A stretch of 7,223 nt of DNA from Bacilli bacterium (GCA_024683115.1 JAIKYM010000079.1:1-7223); one strand, 5' to 3'; shown: positions 1-6,399, counted from the stretch's first letter. Made by a program: numbers and translations. Notes: a model not told the origin generated them from the sequence alone.

Positions 1-132
1 TAAAGAATTTATAAATTCATAGTTAAACTTTAAATGATAGGTATTAAAGGTAACATTGGTATTGATAAAGCTGTATTACCTATGTTATTTGATTATCATT
101 TAAAGTTTAACTATGAATTTATAAATTCTTTA
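1..132. repeat. Perfect 39-bp inverted repeat at the window edge (arms 1-39 and 94-132, 54-nt spacer)
   Basis: Bases 1-39 are the exact reverse complement of 94-132, with no mismatch; pairing stops at 40/93 (G against T). The left arm begins at the first base of the window, so the repeat may extend further left. The right arm lies inside an open frame and encodes the peptide YHLKFNYEFINSL. The left arm therefore encodes the same peptide on the minus strand. A terminator or protein-binding site would not be expected to conserve coding sequence in this way. An inverted duplication or fold-back join fits better, possibly an assembly or amplification artefact at a contig end. The repeat itself is directly visible; its origin is inferred. 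Confidence 0.9.
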
Positions 133-342
133 TTTGATAGTAAGTTAAAAGAACAATTAGGTAATGATGTATTCTTATCAGGTAAAGATAAGAATCAATC
201 TATTGTTGAAAATGGTGTATTAAAAGATTTCGATGAAGATTCAGTTTCTATCGATGATAAAGAGATAGAAGAAACTAAAATAATTAAAATTGAAGATGCA
301 AAGAAGAGAGTATTATATTATAATAATGTAGTCAATTTATAA
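34..342 (+). CDS. Unrecognised protein, probably the 3' portion of a gene broken at its 5' end
   Basis: This is an open frame of up to 102 codons ending in TAA at 340-342. I do not recognise the family. The codon use matches the real genes downstream, and the product is hydrophilic with no membrane segment or signal peptide. The C-terminal 45 or so residues (VENGVLKDFDEDSVSIDDKE and what follows) alternate in a way that could form a small beta-barrel, but this is only an impression. The start is doubtful. The ATG at 34 has no Shine-Dalgarno site, follows an in-frame TAA at 31-33, and lies inside the left arm of the edge inverted repeat. The genuine reading frame probably begins upstream of a breakpoint near base 40 and has lost its 5' end here. 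The gene ends 13 nt before a tRNA. Confidence 0.5.
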   Translation: MIGIKGNIGIDKAVLPMLFDYHLKFNYEFINSLFDSKLKEQLGNDVFLSGKDKNQSIVENGVLKDFDEDSVSIDDKEIEETKIIKIEDAKKRVLYYNNVVNL

Positions 343-355
343 TTATAATTCTCTT

Positions 356-431
356 GCTGACTTAGCACAGCTGGTAGTGCAACGCCCTCGTAACGCGTAG
401 GTCATAGGTTCGAATCCCATAGTCAGCACCA
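356..431 (+). tRNA. tRNA-Thr (anticodon CGT), with encoded CCA
   Basis: This folds as a 76-nt cloverleaf. The acceptor stem 356-362 pairs fully with 421-427, followed by discriminator A428 and CCA 429-431. The D-stem GCAC/GTGC is perfect and its loop contains GG. The anticodon loop CTCGTAA holds CGT at 389-391, which reads ACG (Thr). The T-loop is the standard TTCGAAT. Two stem positions do not pair: C31-C39 at the base of the anticodon loop (386/394) and A51-C63 in the T-stem. A TATAAT at 344-349 lies only 6 nt upstream, and another at 319-324 lies inside the preceding gene; neither has a good -35. A terminator follows, so this is a stand-alone tRNA unit. ACG should be a rare codon here, as every Thr codon I read in ackA is ACT or ACA. 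Confidence 0.93.
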
Positions 432-440
432 GTTATGTAT

Positions 441-468
441 AAAACTTAGATTATTCTAAGTTTTTTTT
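441..468 (+). terminator. Intrinsic terminator of the tRNA-Thr unit
   Basis: A hairpin is formed by AAAACTTAGA (441-450) and TCTAAGTTTT (455-464) with a 4-nt loop, and runs directly into eight T residues (461-468). The core ACTTAGA/TCTAAGT stem is perfect. It starts 10 nt after the tRNA CCA end and separates the tRNA from the ackA promoter. Confidence 0.85.
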
Positions 469-480
469 GTCTATATTTTT

Positions 481-512
481 TTGTATACGAATAACTATTT
501 TTTTGTTATAAT
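481..512 (+). promoter_or_regulatory. Probable sigma-A-type promoter for ackA
   Basis: A consensus -10 TATAAT lies at 507-512, 24 nt before the ackA start, between the tRNA terminator and the gene. The -35 is weak. Either TATACG at 484-489 (17-nt spacing) or TTGTAT at 481-486 (20-nt spacing) could serve. The -10 is well supported and the -35 is a guess. Confidence 0.6.
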
Positions 513-523
513 CTTTAAGTGAA

Positions 524-530
524 AGGGTGA
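524..530 (+). promoter_or_regulatory. Ribosome binding site fixing the ackA start
   Basis: AGGGTGA ends 5 nt before ATG 536. The upstream in-frame GTG at 527 lies inside this site, so it cannot be the start. This supports ATG 536 and a protein three residues shorter than the longest frame. Confidence 0.8.
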
Positions 531-535
531 ATTAC

Positions 536-1732
536 ATGAAAATATTATGTGTAAATGCTGGTAGCTCATCATTAAAGTTCCAAATGTATGATATGCCAGA
601 AGAAAAATTAATTATATCAGGTCTTATTGAAAGAATTGGTATAGAAGGTGGCGTTTATACTATTAAGTATAACGGAGAAAAAAATAAAGTAGAAAGAAAC
701 TTTAAGAATCATACTGAAGCTGCACAAGTTATGCTTGAAGAATTAGTTAACTATGGTGCAGTTGAAAGTTTAGATGAAATTAAAGGTGTAGGACATAGAG
801 TATTACACGGTGGTGAAAAATATAGTTGTTCAGTATTAATTGATGATCAAGTAGTTAAAGATATTAAAGATTTAACTAAGTTAGGACCTCTTCATCATCC
901 AGGAAACTTAGCTGGTATTGAAGCTATGCAAAAAGCATTAAAGGACGTACCTATGGTAGCTGTATATGATACTGCATTCCATCAAACAATGCCAATGAAG
1001 AACTATATGTATCCAGTACCAATGGAATGGTATGAAAAATATGGAGTAAGAAAATATGGCTTCCATGGAACTTCTCATAAGTTTATTACTGAAGAAATGA
1101 AACATTTATTAGATAATGATAAACCAAACTTAATTATTGCTCATATTGGTTCAGGTGCATCTTTATCTGCTATTAAAAATGGTGAATGTTATGATACAAC
1201 TATGGGATTAACTCCACTTGATGGTGTTATGATGGGAACTCGTTCAGGTTCTATCGATCCTAGTATCTTAGAATATGTTTGTAAAGAATCAGGAATGGAT
1301 ATTTCTGAAGTTACAACTAAATTAAACAAGGAAAGTGGATATCTAGGAATTTCTGGTTACAGTGATTCAAGAGATGTTGAACAAGCTGCATTAAGAGGAG
1401 AAGAAAATGCTAAATTAGCTATTGAAATGTACAATGATAGAGTAGCTAAATATATTGCTCAATATTACATTGAACTTGAAGGTAAAGTAGATGCAATTGT
1501 ATTCACTGCTGGTGTTGGTGAAAATGGTTCTGAATTTAGAGAAGATGTAATGAACAAACTTGCTCCAATTGGAATTAAAGTTAATAAAGAAGTTAACAAT
1601 AAGATTGCTTCATTTAAAGATCAACATGAAGGTATTATCTCAGCACCTGATTCAAGTGTAGATGTATATGTTGTTCCAACTAATGAAGAAATAATGATTA
1701 TAAGAGACACATATAATTTAATTAATAAATAG
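536..1732 (+). CDS. ackA: Acetate kinase
   Basis: This cytosolic enzyme interconverts ATP + acetate and ADP + acetyl phosphate, giving substrate-level ATP in fermentation. The 398-residue length is typical of the family. The N-terminal signature VNAGSSSLKF spans residues 6-15. The second signature MGTRSGSIDP spans 233-242. GHR at 86-88, GPLHHPGN at 117-124 and FHGTSH at 176-181 are all present, as is GVGENG. By comparison with the well-studied Methanosarcina enzyme, Arg88, Asp145, His177, Arg236 and Glu384 occupy the catalytic and substrate positions. One difference is visible: the usual HxGNG motif reads HIGSG (203-207), replacing the active-site Asn with Ser206. The start is ATG 536, set by AGGGTGA. 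The gene is first in an apparent two-gene operon with the DHH phosphoesterase. Phosphotransacetylase, its usual partner, is not in the window. Confidence 0.97.
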   Translation: MKILCVNAGSSSLKFQMYDMPEEKLIISGLIERIGIEGGVYTIKYNGEKNKVERNFKNHTEAAQVMLEELVNYGAVESLDEIKGVGHRVLHGGEKYSCSVLIDDQVVKDIKDLTKLGPLHHPGNLAGIEAMQKALKDVPMVAVYDTAFHQTMPMKNYMYPVPMEWYEKYGVRKYGFHGTSHKFITEEMKHLLDNDKPNLIIAHIGSGASLSAIKNGECYDTTMGLTPLDGVMMGTRSGSIDPSILEYVCKESGMDISEVTTKLNKESGYLGISGYSDSRDVEQAALRGEENAKLAIEMYNDRVAKYIAQYYIELEGKVDAIVFTAGVGENGSEFREDVMNKLAPIGIKVNKEVNNKIASFKDQHEGIISAPDSSVDVYVVPTNEEIMIIRDTYNLINK

Positions 1733-1735
1733 AAT

Positions 1736-1741
1736 AGGTGA
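1736..1741 (+). promoter_or_regulatory. Ribosome binding site supporting a TTG start for the DHH gene
   Basis: AGGTGA lies 3 nt after the ackA stop and 5 nt before TTG 1747. The in-frame GTG at 1738 is part of the site itself. The next in-frame ATG lies after the first catalytic motif, so TTG 1747 is the best start. The tight spacing after ackA suggests translational coupling. Confidence 0.7.
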
Positions 1742-1746
1742 TTATA

Positions 1747-2703
1747 TTGTTTAATAATATTGATAAACAAATAATTAAGAAGATAAAAGAATTTAAGAAT
1801 ATTGTTATTGCTAGACATATAGGACCAGATCCTGATGCTATAGCATCACAAATAGCTTTAAGAGATATTATTAAATTAAATTTTGAAGATAAAAATGTAT
1901 ATGCTATAGGTATTGGTGTATCTAAGTTCAAATACATAGGTACTATGGATAAAATACCTGAAGATATAGTAAAGAGTGAATCTTTATTAATTATCTTAGA
2001 TGTTCCTGAATTCTCAAGAGTAGATGGAGCAACTAAAGATGAGTATGCATACACAATCAAAATTGATCATCATCCATGTGATCATCCAGAGTGTGACTTA
2101 GATTTAATTGATGATACTGCATGTTCTACTTGTGAGATATTATGTGATGTAATATTTAACAATGATTTAGTAATTAATAAAGTGTCAGCCGAGAATTTAT
2201 TTACTGGTATAGTATCAGATTCAGATAGATTCTTATTAAGTTATACAACTCCAAGAACATTTAATATAGCTTCAAGATTATTAGATATTTATAATATTGA
2301 TTTAACTAAAATCTACAATGATTTATATGCTAGACCATTGAGTGAAAGAAAGTTTGAATCATTTATAATTGATAATATAAATATTACTGAAAATGGATTT
2401 GGTTATATTAAATTAACTAATGAAGATTACAAGAAATATGATGTAGATGCTAATACTGCATCTAACATGGTTAATGATTTAAATCATATTAATGAACTTA
2501 GATGTTGGGCTTTCTCATCTTATGATGAAAAGACTAAACAATTTAGAATTAATATAAGATCTAGAGGAGTAGTAATAAATGATGTAGCACAACTTCATAA
2601 TGGAGGTGGACATAAGTTTGCATCTGGTGCAAGACTTAACACTGAAGAAGAAGTAGATGCATTATTTAAGGCTTTAGATGAAAGATGTAAGGAAAGTAGA
2701 TAA
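1747..2703 (+). CDS. DHH/DHHA1-family phosphoesterase (NrnA or Pde2/DhhP type)
   Basis: This is probably a Mn-dependent cytosolic phosphoesterase that degrades nanoRNA and/or pAp, or the pApA product of c-di-AMP breakdown. The fold has two domains. The N-terminal DHH domain carries motif I HIGPDPDA (residues 24-31), motif II Asp85 in ILDVPEFSR, motif III DHH (107-109) and motif IV GIVSDSDRF with Asp158. The C-terminal DHHA1 domain ends with the substrate-binding GGGH (286-289) followed by KFASGA. All four metal-binding motifs are intact, so the enzyme should be active. The length (318 residues) fits stand-alone NrnA-like proteins and there is no membrane or GGDEF part, so it is not GdpP. The start is TTG 1747. 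It follows ackA by 14 nt and shares its transcript, ending in a terminator that overlaps its stop. Sequence alone does not decide between nanoRNase, pAp phosphatase and pApA hydrolase. Confidence 0.9.
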   Translation: MFNNIDKQIIKKIKEFKNIVIARHIGPDPDAIASQIALRDIIKLNFEDKNVYAIGIGVSKFKYIGTMDKIPEDIVKSESLLIILDVPEFSRVDGATKDEYAYTIKIDHHPCDHPECDLDLIDDTACSTCEILCDVIFNNDLVINKVSAENLFTGIVSDSDRFLLSYTTPRTFNIASRLLDIYNIDLTKIYNDLYARPLSERKFESFIIDNINITENGFGYIKLTNEDYKKYDVDANTASNMVNDLNHINELRCWAFSSYDEKTKQFRINIRSRGVVINDVAQLHNGGGHKFASGARLNTEEEVDALFKALDERCKESR

Positions 2704-2720
2704 TTTTATCTACTTTTTTT
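2693..2720 (+). terminator. Intrinsic terminator of the ackA-DHH operon, containing the stop codon
   Basis: AAAGTAGATA (2693-2702) pairs perfectly with TATCTACTTT (2707-2716) around a 4-nt loop and continues into a T run to 2720. The TAA stop of the DHH gene (2701-2703) lies at the top of the hairpin, and the last codons form its upstream arm. Confidence 0.88.
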
Positions 2721-2730
2721 ATTTTTTTTA

Positions 2731-2758
2731 TTGATAAATATAATATTTTTTGTATAAT
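2731..2758 (+). promoter_or_regulatory. Near-consensus sigma-A-type promoter
   Basis: TTGATA (2731-2736, five of six consensus bases) and TATAAT (2753-2758) are separated by 16 nt. The promoter follows directly on the operon terminator and lies 28 nt before the 137-residue gene, so that gene has its own transcript. It is the best promoter in the window. Confidence 0.8.
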
Positions 2759-2786
2759 AATCACTTATGAAAGAAGAGGGGTTTTT

Positions 2787-3200
2787 ATGAAAACAGAATA
2801 TTATATTTACAATTTAAATGGAACATCCTTATTTATTTTTAGAGAAGGAGTTAGTTCACTTGGCATCTGGAAAGTATCTCAAGAATATTTTTCAGGATTA
2901 GAATGCAGTATTGGTAATAATGCATTATCATTCTTCAATGGGAAATTAACTTTACCATTAAAACATTTAAGAAGAATAACTAAAGAAGAATTTATTGAAT
3001 ATGGTAAAGAGTTCTTAGAAAATATTGAACAATATGGTTCAACTGTTAAAAAAGAATTAGCTGAATTAATGAATTCTAAGTATAAAGAATTAAGAGATAA
3101 AGATAGAGTTCAAACTTATAAAAAAGTAACTTTATCTAGAAACTCATATAACAAATTAAAGAAATCTCATAAGAGAAGAACAGCAAATGGAAATAATTAA
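2787..3200 (+). CDS. Unrecognised 137-residue protein with a basic C-terminal tail
   Basis: I do not recognise this family. Everything around it says it is a real gene: a near-consensus promoter, Shine-Dalgarno AGAGGGG (2775-2781) 5 nt before ATG 2787, codon use like its neighbours, and its own terminator. Residues 1-60 look like short beta strands rich in aromatic residues (YYIYNL, SLFIF, LSFF). Residues 66-105 look helical and charged. The tail from about 99 to 131 is strongly Lys/Arg-rich, which would suit binding of nucleic acid or ribosomes, although this is inference only. There is no signal peptide or membrane segment, so it is probably cytosolic. It has a single Cys (residue 40) and no recognisable catalytic motif. 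It is a single-gene unit between the DHH operon and the ABC transporter. Confidence 0.85.
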   Translation: MKTEYYIYNLNGTSLFIFREGVSSLGIWKVSQEYFSGLECSIGNNALSFFNGKLTLPLKHLRRITKEEFIEYGKEFLENIEQYGSTVKKELAELMNSKYKELRDKDRVQTYKKVTLSRNSYNKLKKSHKRRTANGNN

Positions 3201-3215
3201 TATTTCCATTTTTTT
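3185..3215 (+). terminator. Strong intrinsic terminator of the 137-residue gene, with the stop codon in the loop
   Basis: AAATGGAAATA (3185-3195) pairs perfectly over 11 bp with TATTTCCATTT (3201-3211), followed by T residues to 3215. The 5-nt loop (3196-3200) contains the TAA stop, so the upstream arm is the coding sequence of the last residues. Confidence 0.88.
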
Positions 3216-3224
3216 ATTTTTTAT

Positions 3225-3256
3225 TTGTATTATATATTTTAATTATTTGATATAAT
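3225..3256 (+). promoter_or_regulatory. Probable promoter of the ABC transporter gene
   Basis: A consensus -10 TATAAT lies at 3251-3256, 18 nt before the start codon. The only -35-like element is TTGTAT at 3225-3230, with an overlong 20-nt spacer; the same hexamer and spacing occur upstream of ackA. The transcript would have a very short leader, just long enough for the ribosome binding site. Confidence 0.6.
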
Positions 3257-3263
3257 GGTATAT

Positions 3264-3269
3264 AGGTGA
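3264..3269 (+). promoter_or_regulatory. Ribosome binding site fixing the ABC transporter start
   Basis: AGGTGA ends 5 nt before ATG 3275. The in-frame GTG at 3266 is inside the site and would add three spurious residues, so ATG 3275 is the start. Confidence 0.8.
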
Positions 3270-3274
3270 TTTCT

Positions 3275-6200
3275 ATGTTAGAAATAAAAAAGATAACAAA
3301 AACATATAAAACTGAAGGATTTACACAAAAAGCATTAGATAATGTATCTGTTAATTTTAGAGAGTGTGAGTTTGCATCAATTCTAGGACCTTCTGGAAGT
3401 GGTAAAACAACATTCTTAAATATTATTGGTGGATTAGATCACTATGATTCTGGTGATATTGAAATAAATGAAATATCAACAAAGAAATATAAAGATAAAG
3501 ATTGGGATGCATATCGTAATCATAGAATAGGTTTTGTATTTCAATCATATAATTTAATATCACATCAATCAGTTCTTAATAATGTTAAATTAGCTTTAAC
3601 TTTATCTGGTATATCTAGTAAAGAAGCAACTGAAAGAGCTAAGAAAGCATTAAAAGAAGTGGGATTAAAAGATCATATGTATAAAAGACCTAACCAATTA
3701 TCAGGTGGTCAAATGCAAAGAGTAGCAATAGCTCGTGCTTTAGTAAATGACCCTGAGATTGTATTGGCTGATGAACCTACAGGTGCACTAGACTCTGAAA
3801 CATCTGAACAAATAATGAAAATATTAAAGAAGATATCAGAAACTAAACTTGTTATCATGGTAACTCATAATCCTGAGTTAGCTGAAGAATATTCATCAAG
3901 AATTATTAACTTAAAAGATGGTGAAATAGTAAGTGATACAAATCCTTATGATGGAAAAGTAGATACTAAGGATAATTTAATAGAAGAAATAAAGAAGGAA
4001 AATAGAACTAAGATGTCTTTCTTTACTGCCTTATTATTATCATTCAATAATTTGATGACTAAAAAGGGAAGAACAATACTTGTATCAATAGCTGGTTCAA
4101 TAGGTATTATAGGTATAGCACTTATTTTATCGGTTTCAACTGGTTTTCAAAATTATGTAGATTTAATACAAGAAGAAACATTAACATCTTATCCTTTAAC
4201 CATCATGAAGGAATCTGTTGATATAACTAGTTTAATATTAGGTATGTCTATGGATAATACCACACATAATGAATATACAGATGGTAAAGTACATGAATTA
4301 CAACAAATGACTACTATGTTAGGTAGTGTTAAAACTAATGATATAAAATCATTTAAGAAGTATTTAGATGATAATAGAGATAACTTAAAAGAAGATGTTG
4401 CTAATGTATCTTATAAGTATCAAATAGATCCAATTATTTATACACATGATTCTACTAAAGAATTAGCTCAATTAAATCCATCAACTATGATGTCAGGTAT
4501 GTATTCAGCTAATGTTATGTCATCTGTTGGTTCAATGACTTCTGCATTCCAACCTTTGTACAATGAAGAAGTAGTAAAAGAAAAATATGATTTACTTGAA
4601 GGTAGATGGCCTGAAAAATATGATGAATTATTGGTAGTATTACCAGATAAGAGTACTATATCTGATTTAATCACTTATTCTTTAGGATTTAGAGAAGTAG
4701 ATGAGTTAAATCAAATGGTACAAGCAATATTTAGAGGAGAAGTCATGGAAGTTAAACATGATCCATTGGTTATTACTTATCAAGATCTTTTAAATGTTAA
4801 ATTAAAATTAATCATGCCATATGAATTATATAAATATAATAAGAAATATGATGTATATGAAGATATGCGTGATGATAAAGAATTCATGGAAAAACTTTAT
4901 AAATCATCTGTGGATTTAAAGATAGTAGGTGTTATTACAGTTAAAGAAGGATCTGCCGCTGTATTAGACCCTGTAGTTGTTTATAAACAAGAGTTAATTA
5001 ATTATATTATTGATAATGCATCTAAAAATGATATGGTTAAGAAACAATTAAAAAATAAAGAAATAGATGTATTCTCTGGTAATAGATTTGATGATAAGAA
5101 GAATACTTCTGCATTTACTTTTGCTGATTTAGTGTCAGTTGATGAAAAGAAGTTAGCTAGTGCATTTGATATTAAGATAGATCAAAATACTTTGTCTAAA
5201 CAAAGTGAAGAATATATTAATAATATTAACAATGCAATTACATCTGATATAACACCAGCTTTAAATGCATACAATGATGCTTTCGATGGTGTATTAGATG
5301 AATTTAAGAATAGTTTAGATGTAGAAACATTTATAGATGGTGATTATGTAAAAGGTAAAACAGATAAGTTAGCTAAGGATTATTATATTCCTGCTGATAC
5401 ATATAAAACTATTTATAAAGGAGTATTAAATGGTGTTAAGACTGCATATGATACAGCTATGGAAAGTGTACCTGAAGCTATGCAAGCAAACATGAAGGAT
5501 ACTATTTATTCTAATATAGTTAATACTATTAAGAATCAAACAGAAATAAAAGCTGCAGCAAATACCATGGCTAAAACTATGACTGAAACAAAGATGAGAG
5601 TAGTAATATTACAAAATGTTTCAAATATGACATCTAATATTACATCATCTATAGCTAAAGGATTTAATATAAGTCCAGATAAAATAACATCTGCATTTAA
5701 ATTAAATTTTACTGAAGATGAATTAATGAGAGTTGTTAGTGCCATGACAAGTGGTGAAGCAACTGCTGATACAAATCTTATTAACTTAGGTTATCAAGAT
5801 TTAGAGGAACCAACAGTTATAGCTGTATATTTTACTTCATTTGAAGGTAAAGAAAACTTCATGGAATTTATAAAGAAATACAATGATTCAGTTGATGAAG
5901 ATAAGAAAATTAATTATTCAGATGTTACAGGGGCATTGATGTCATCTGTTAAGACTATAGTTAATGCTGTATCTTATGTATTAATAGCATTTGTAAGTAT
6001 ATCATTAGTAGTATCTTCATTTATGATAGGTATTATTACATATATTTCAGTATATGAAAGAACTAAGGAGATAGGTATACTTAGAGCTATTGGTGCAAGT
6101 AAGCATAATATTAGTTCAATATTTAATGCTGAAACATTTATTATTGGATTCTTATCTGGTGTATTTGGTATAGCAATTACTTATATAGCAATTCCAATTA

Positions 6201-6373
6201 TTAATGCAATACTATTAAAAGCTACTGAAAACGTTAATATAAAAGCTATGCTTGCTCCAAGTTCAGCACTTATCTTAATAGGATTAAGTATTGTACTTAC
6301 ATTAATAGGTGGTATAATACCTGCAAGAGCAGCAAGTAAGAAAGATCCTGTTATAGCATTAAGAACAGAATAA
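3275..6373 (+). CDS. Single-chain ABC transporter: LolD/MacB-type ATPase fused to FtsX-type permease
   Basis: This 1032-residue membrane protein has the MacB-like order ATPase, TM1, large extracytoplasmic domain, TM2-4. The ATPase (about 1-225) is complete: Walker A GPSGSGKTT (38-46), Q-loop Gln90, signature LSGGQ (142-146), Walker B with Glu167 in ADEPTGALD, and switch His198. A linker leads to TM1 (about 268-290). Residues 291-893 are predicted outside, roughly 600 residues against some 200 in MacB. They include a Met-rich patch (five Met in 405-421) and a long, helix-like, Ala/Asn/Thr-rich stretch (about 635-815). TM2 is near 898-923, followed by the FtsX hallmark YERTKEIGILRAIGAS; TM3 is near 954-978 and TM4 near 996-1017. 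Such proteins usually act by mechanotransmission (export from the outer face, peptide resistance, lipoprotein handling) rather than simple import. It probably works as a homodimer. The substrate is unknown and no histidine kinase or response regulator is adjacent. Confidence 0.93.
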   Translation: MLEIKKITKTYKTEGFTQKALDNVSVNFRECEFASILGPSGSGKTTFLNIIGGLDHYDSGDIEINEISTKKYKDKDWDAYRNHRIGFVFQSYNLISHQSVLNNVKLALTLSGISSKEATERAKKALKEVGLKDHMYKRPNQLSGGQMQRVAIARALVNDPEIVLADEPTGALDSETSEQIMKILKKISETKLVIMVTHNPELAEEYSSRIINLKDGEIVSDTNPYDGKVDTKDNLIEEIKKENRTKMSFFTALLLSFNNLMTKKGRTILVSIAGSIGIIGIALILSVSTGFQNYVDLIQEETLTSYPLTIMKESVDITSLILGMSMDNTTHNEYTDGKVHELQQMTTMLGSVKTNDIKSFKKYLDDNRDNLKEDVANVSYKYQIDPIIYTHDSTKELAQLNPSTMMSGMYSANVMSSVGSMTSAFQPLYNEEVVKEKYDLLEGRWPEKYDELLVVLPDKSTISDLITYSLGFREVDELNQMVQAIFRGEVMEVKHDPLVITYQDLLNVKLKLIMPYELYKYNKKYDVYEDMRDDKEFMEKLYKSSVDLKIVGVITVKEGSAAVLDPVVVYKQELINYIIDNASKNDMVKKQLKNKEIDVFSGNRFDDKKNTSAFTFADLVSVDEKKLASAFDIKIDQNTLSKQSEEYINNINNAITSDITPALNAYNDAFDGVLDEFKNSLDVETFIDGDYVKGKTDKLAKDYYIPADTYKTIYKGVLNGVKTAYDTAMESVPEAMQANMKDTIYSNIVNTIKNQTEIKAAANTMAKTMTETKMRVVILQNVSNMTSNITSSIAKGFNISPDKITSAFKLNFTEDELMRVVSAMTSGEATADTNLINLGYQDLEEPTVIAVYFTSFEGKENFMEFIKKYNDSVDEDKKINYSDVTGALMSSVKTIVNAVSYVLIAFVSISLVVSSFMIGIITYISVYERTKEIGILRAIGASKHNISSIFNAETFIIGFLSGVFGIAITYIAIPIINAILLKATENVNIKAMLAPSSALILIGLSIVLTLIGGIIPARAASKKDPVIALRTE

Positions 6374-6399
6374 ACTCAACTTATTGTTGAGTTTTATTC
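6372..6399 (+). terminator. Weak intrinsic terminator after the ABC transporter
   Basis: AAACTCAAC (6372-6380) pairs perfectly with GTTGAGTTT (6386-6394) around a 5-nt loop, overlapping the TAA stop at 6371-6373. The T tract is short and interrupted (TTTTATT), so read-through into the rhodanese-like gene is likely. Confidence 0.65.

Noticed and set aside
356..468. tRNA-Thr as an attachment site for an integrated element.
   Set aside because: No integrase gene and no repeated tRNA 3' end are present in the window; the flanking genes look like ordinary chromosome.
482..495. Possible catabolite response element (cre) upstream of ackA, as known for Bacillus ackA.
   Set aside because: The first half resembles the cre consensus loosely but the second half does not match, so it is not supportable.
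1621..2060. Minus-strand open frames at 1621-1818 and 1722-2060.
   Set aside because: They lie opposite the ackA end and the DHH gene, have no ribosome binding site or recognisable domain, and their hydrophobic look comes from the complement of A+T-rich coding sequence.
4468..5745. Minus-strand open frames at 4468-4674 and 5536-5745.
   Set aside because: Both lie wholly inside the intact ABC transporter gene on the other strand and have no family resemblance.
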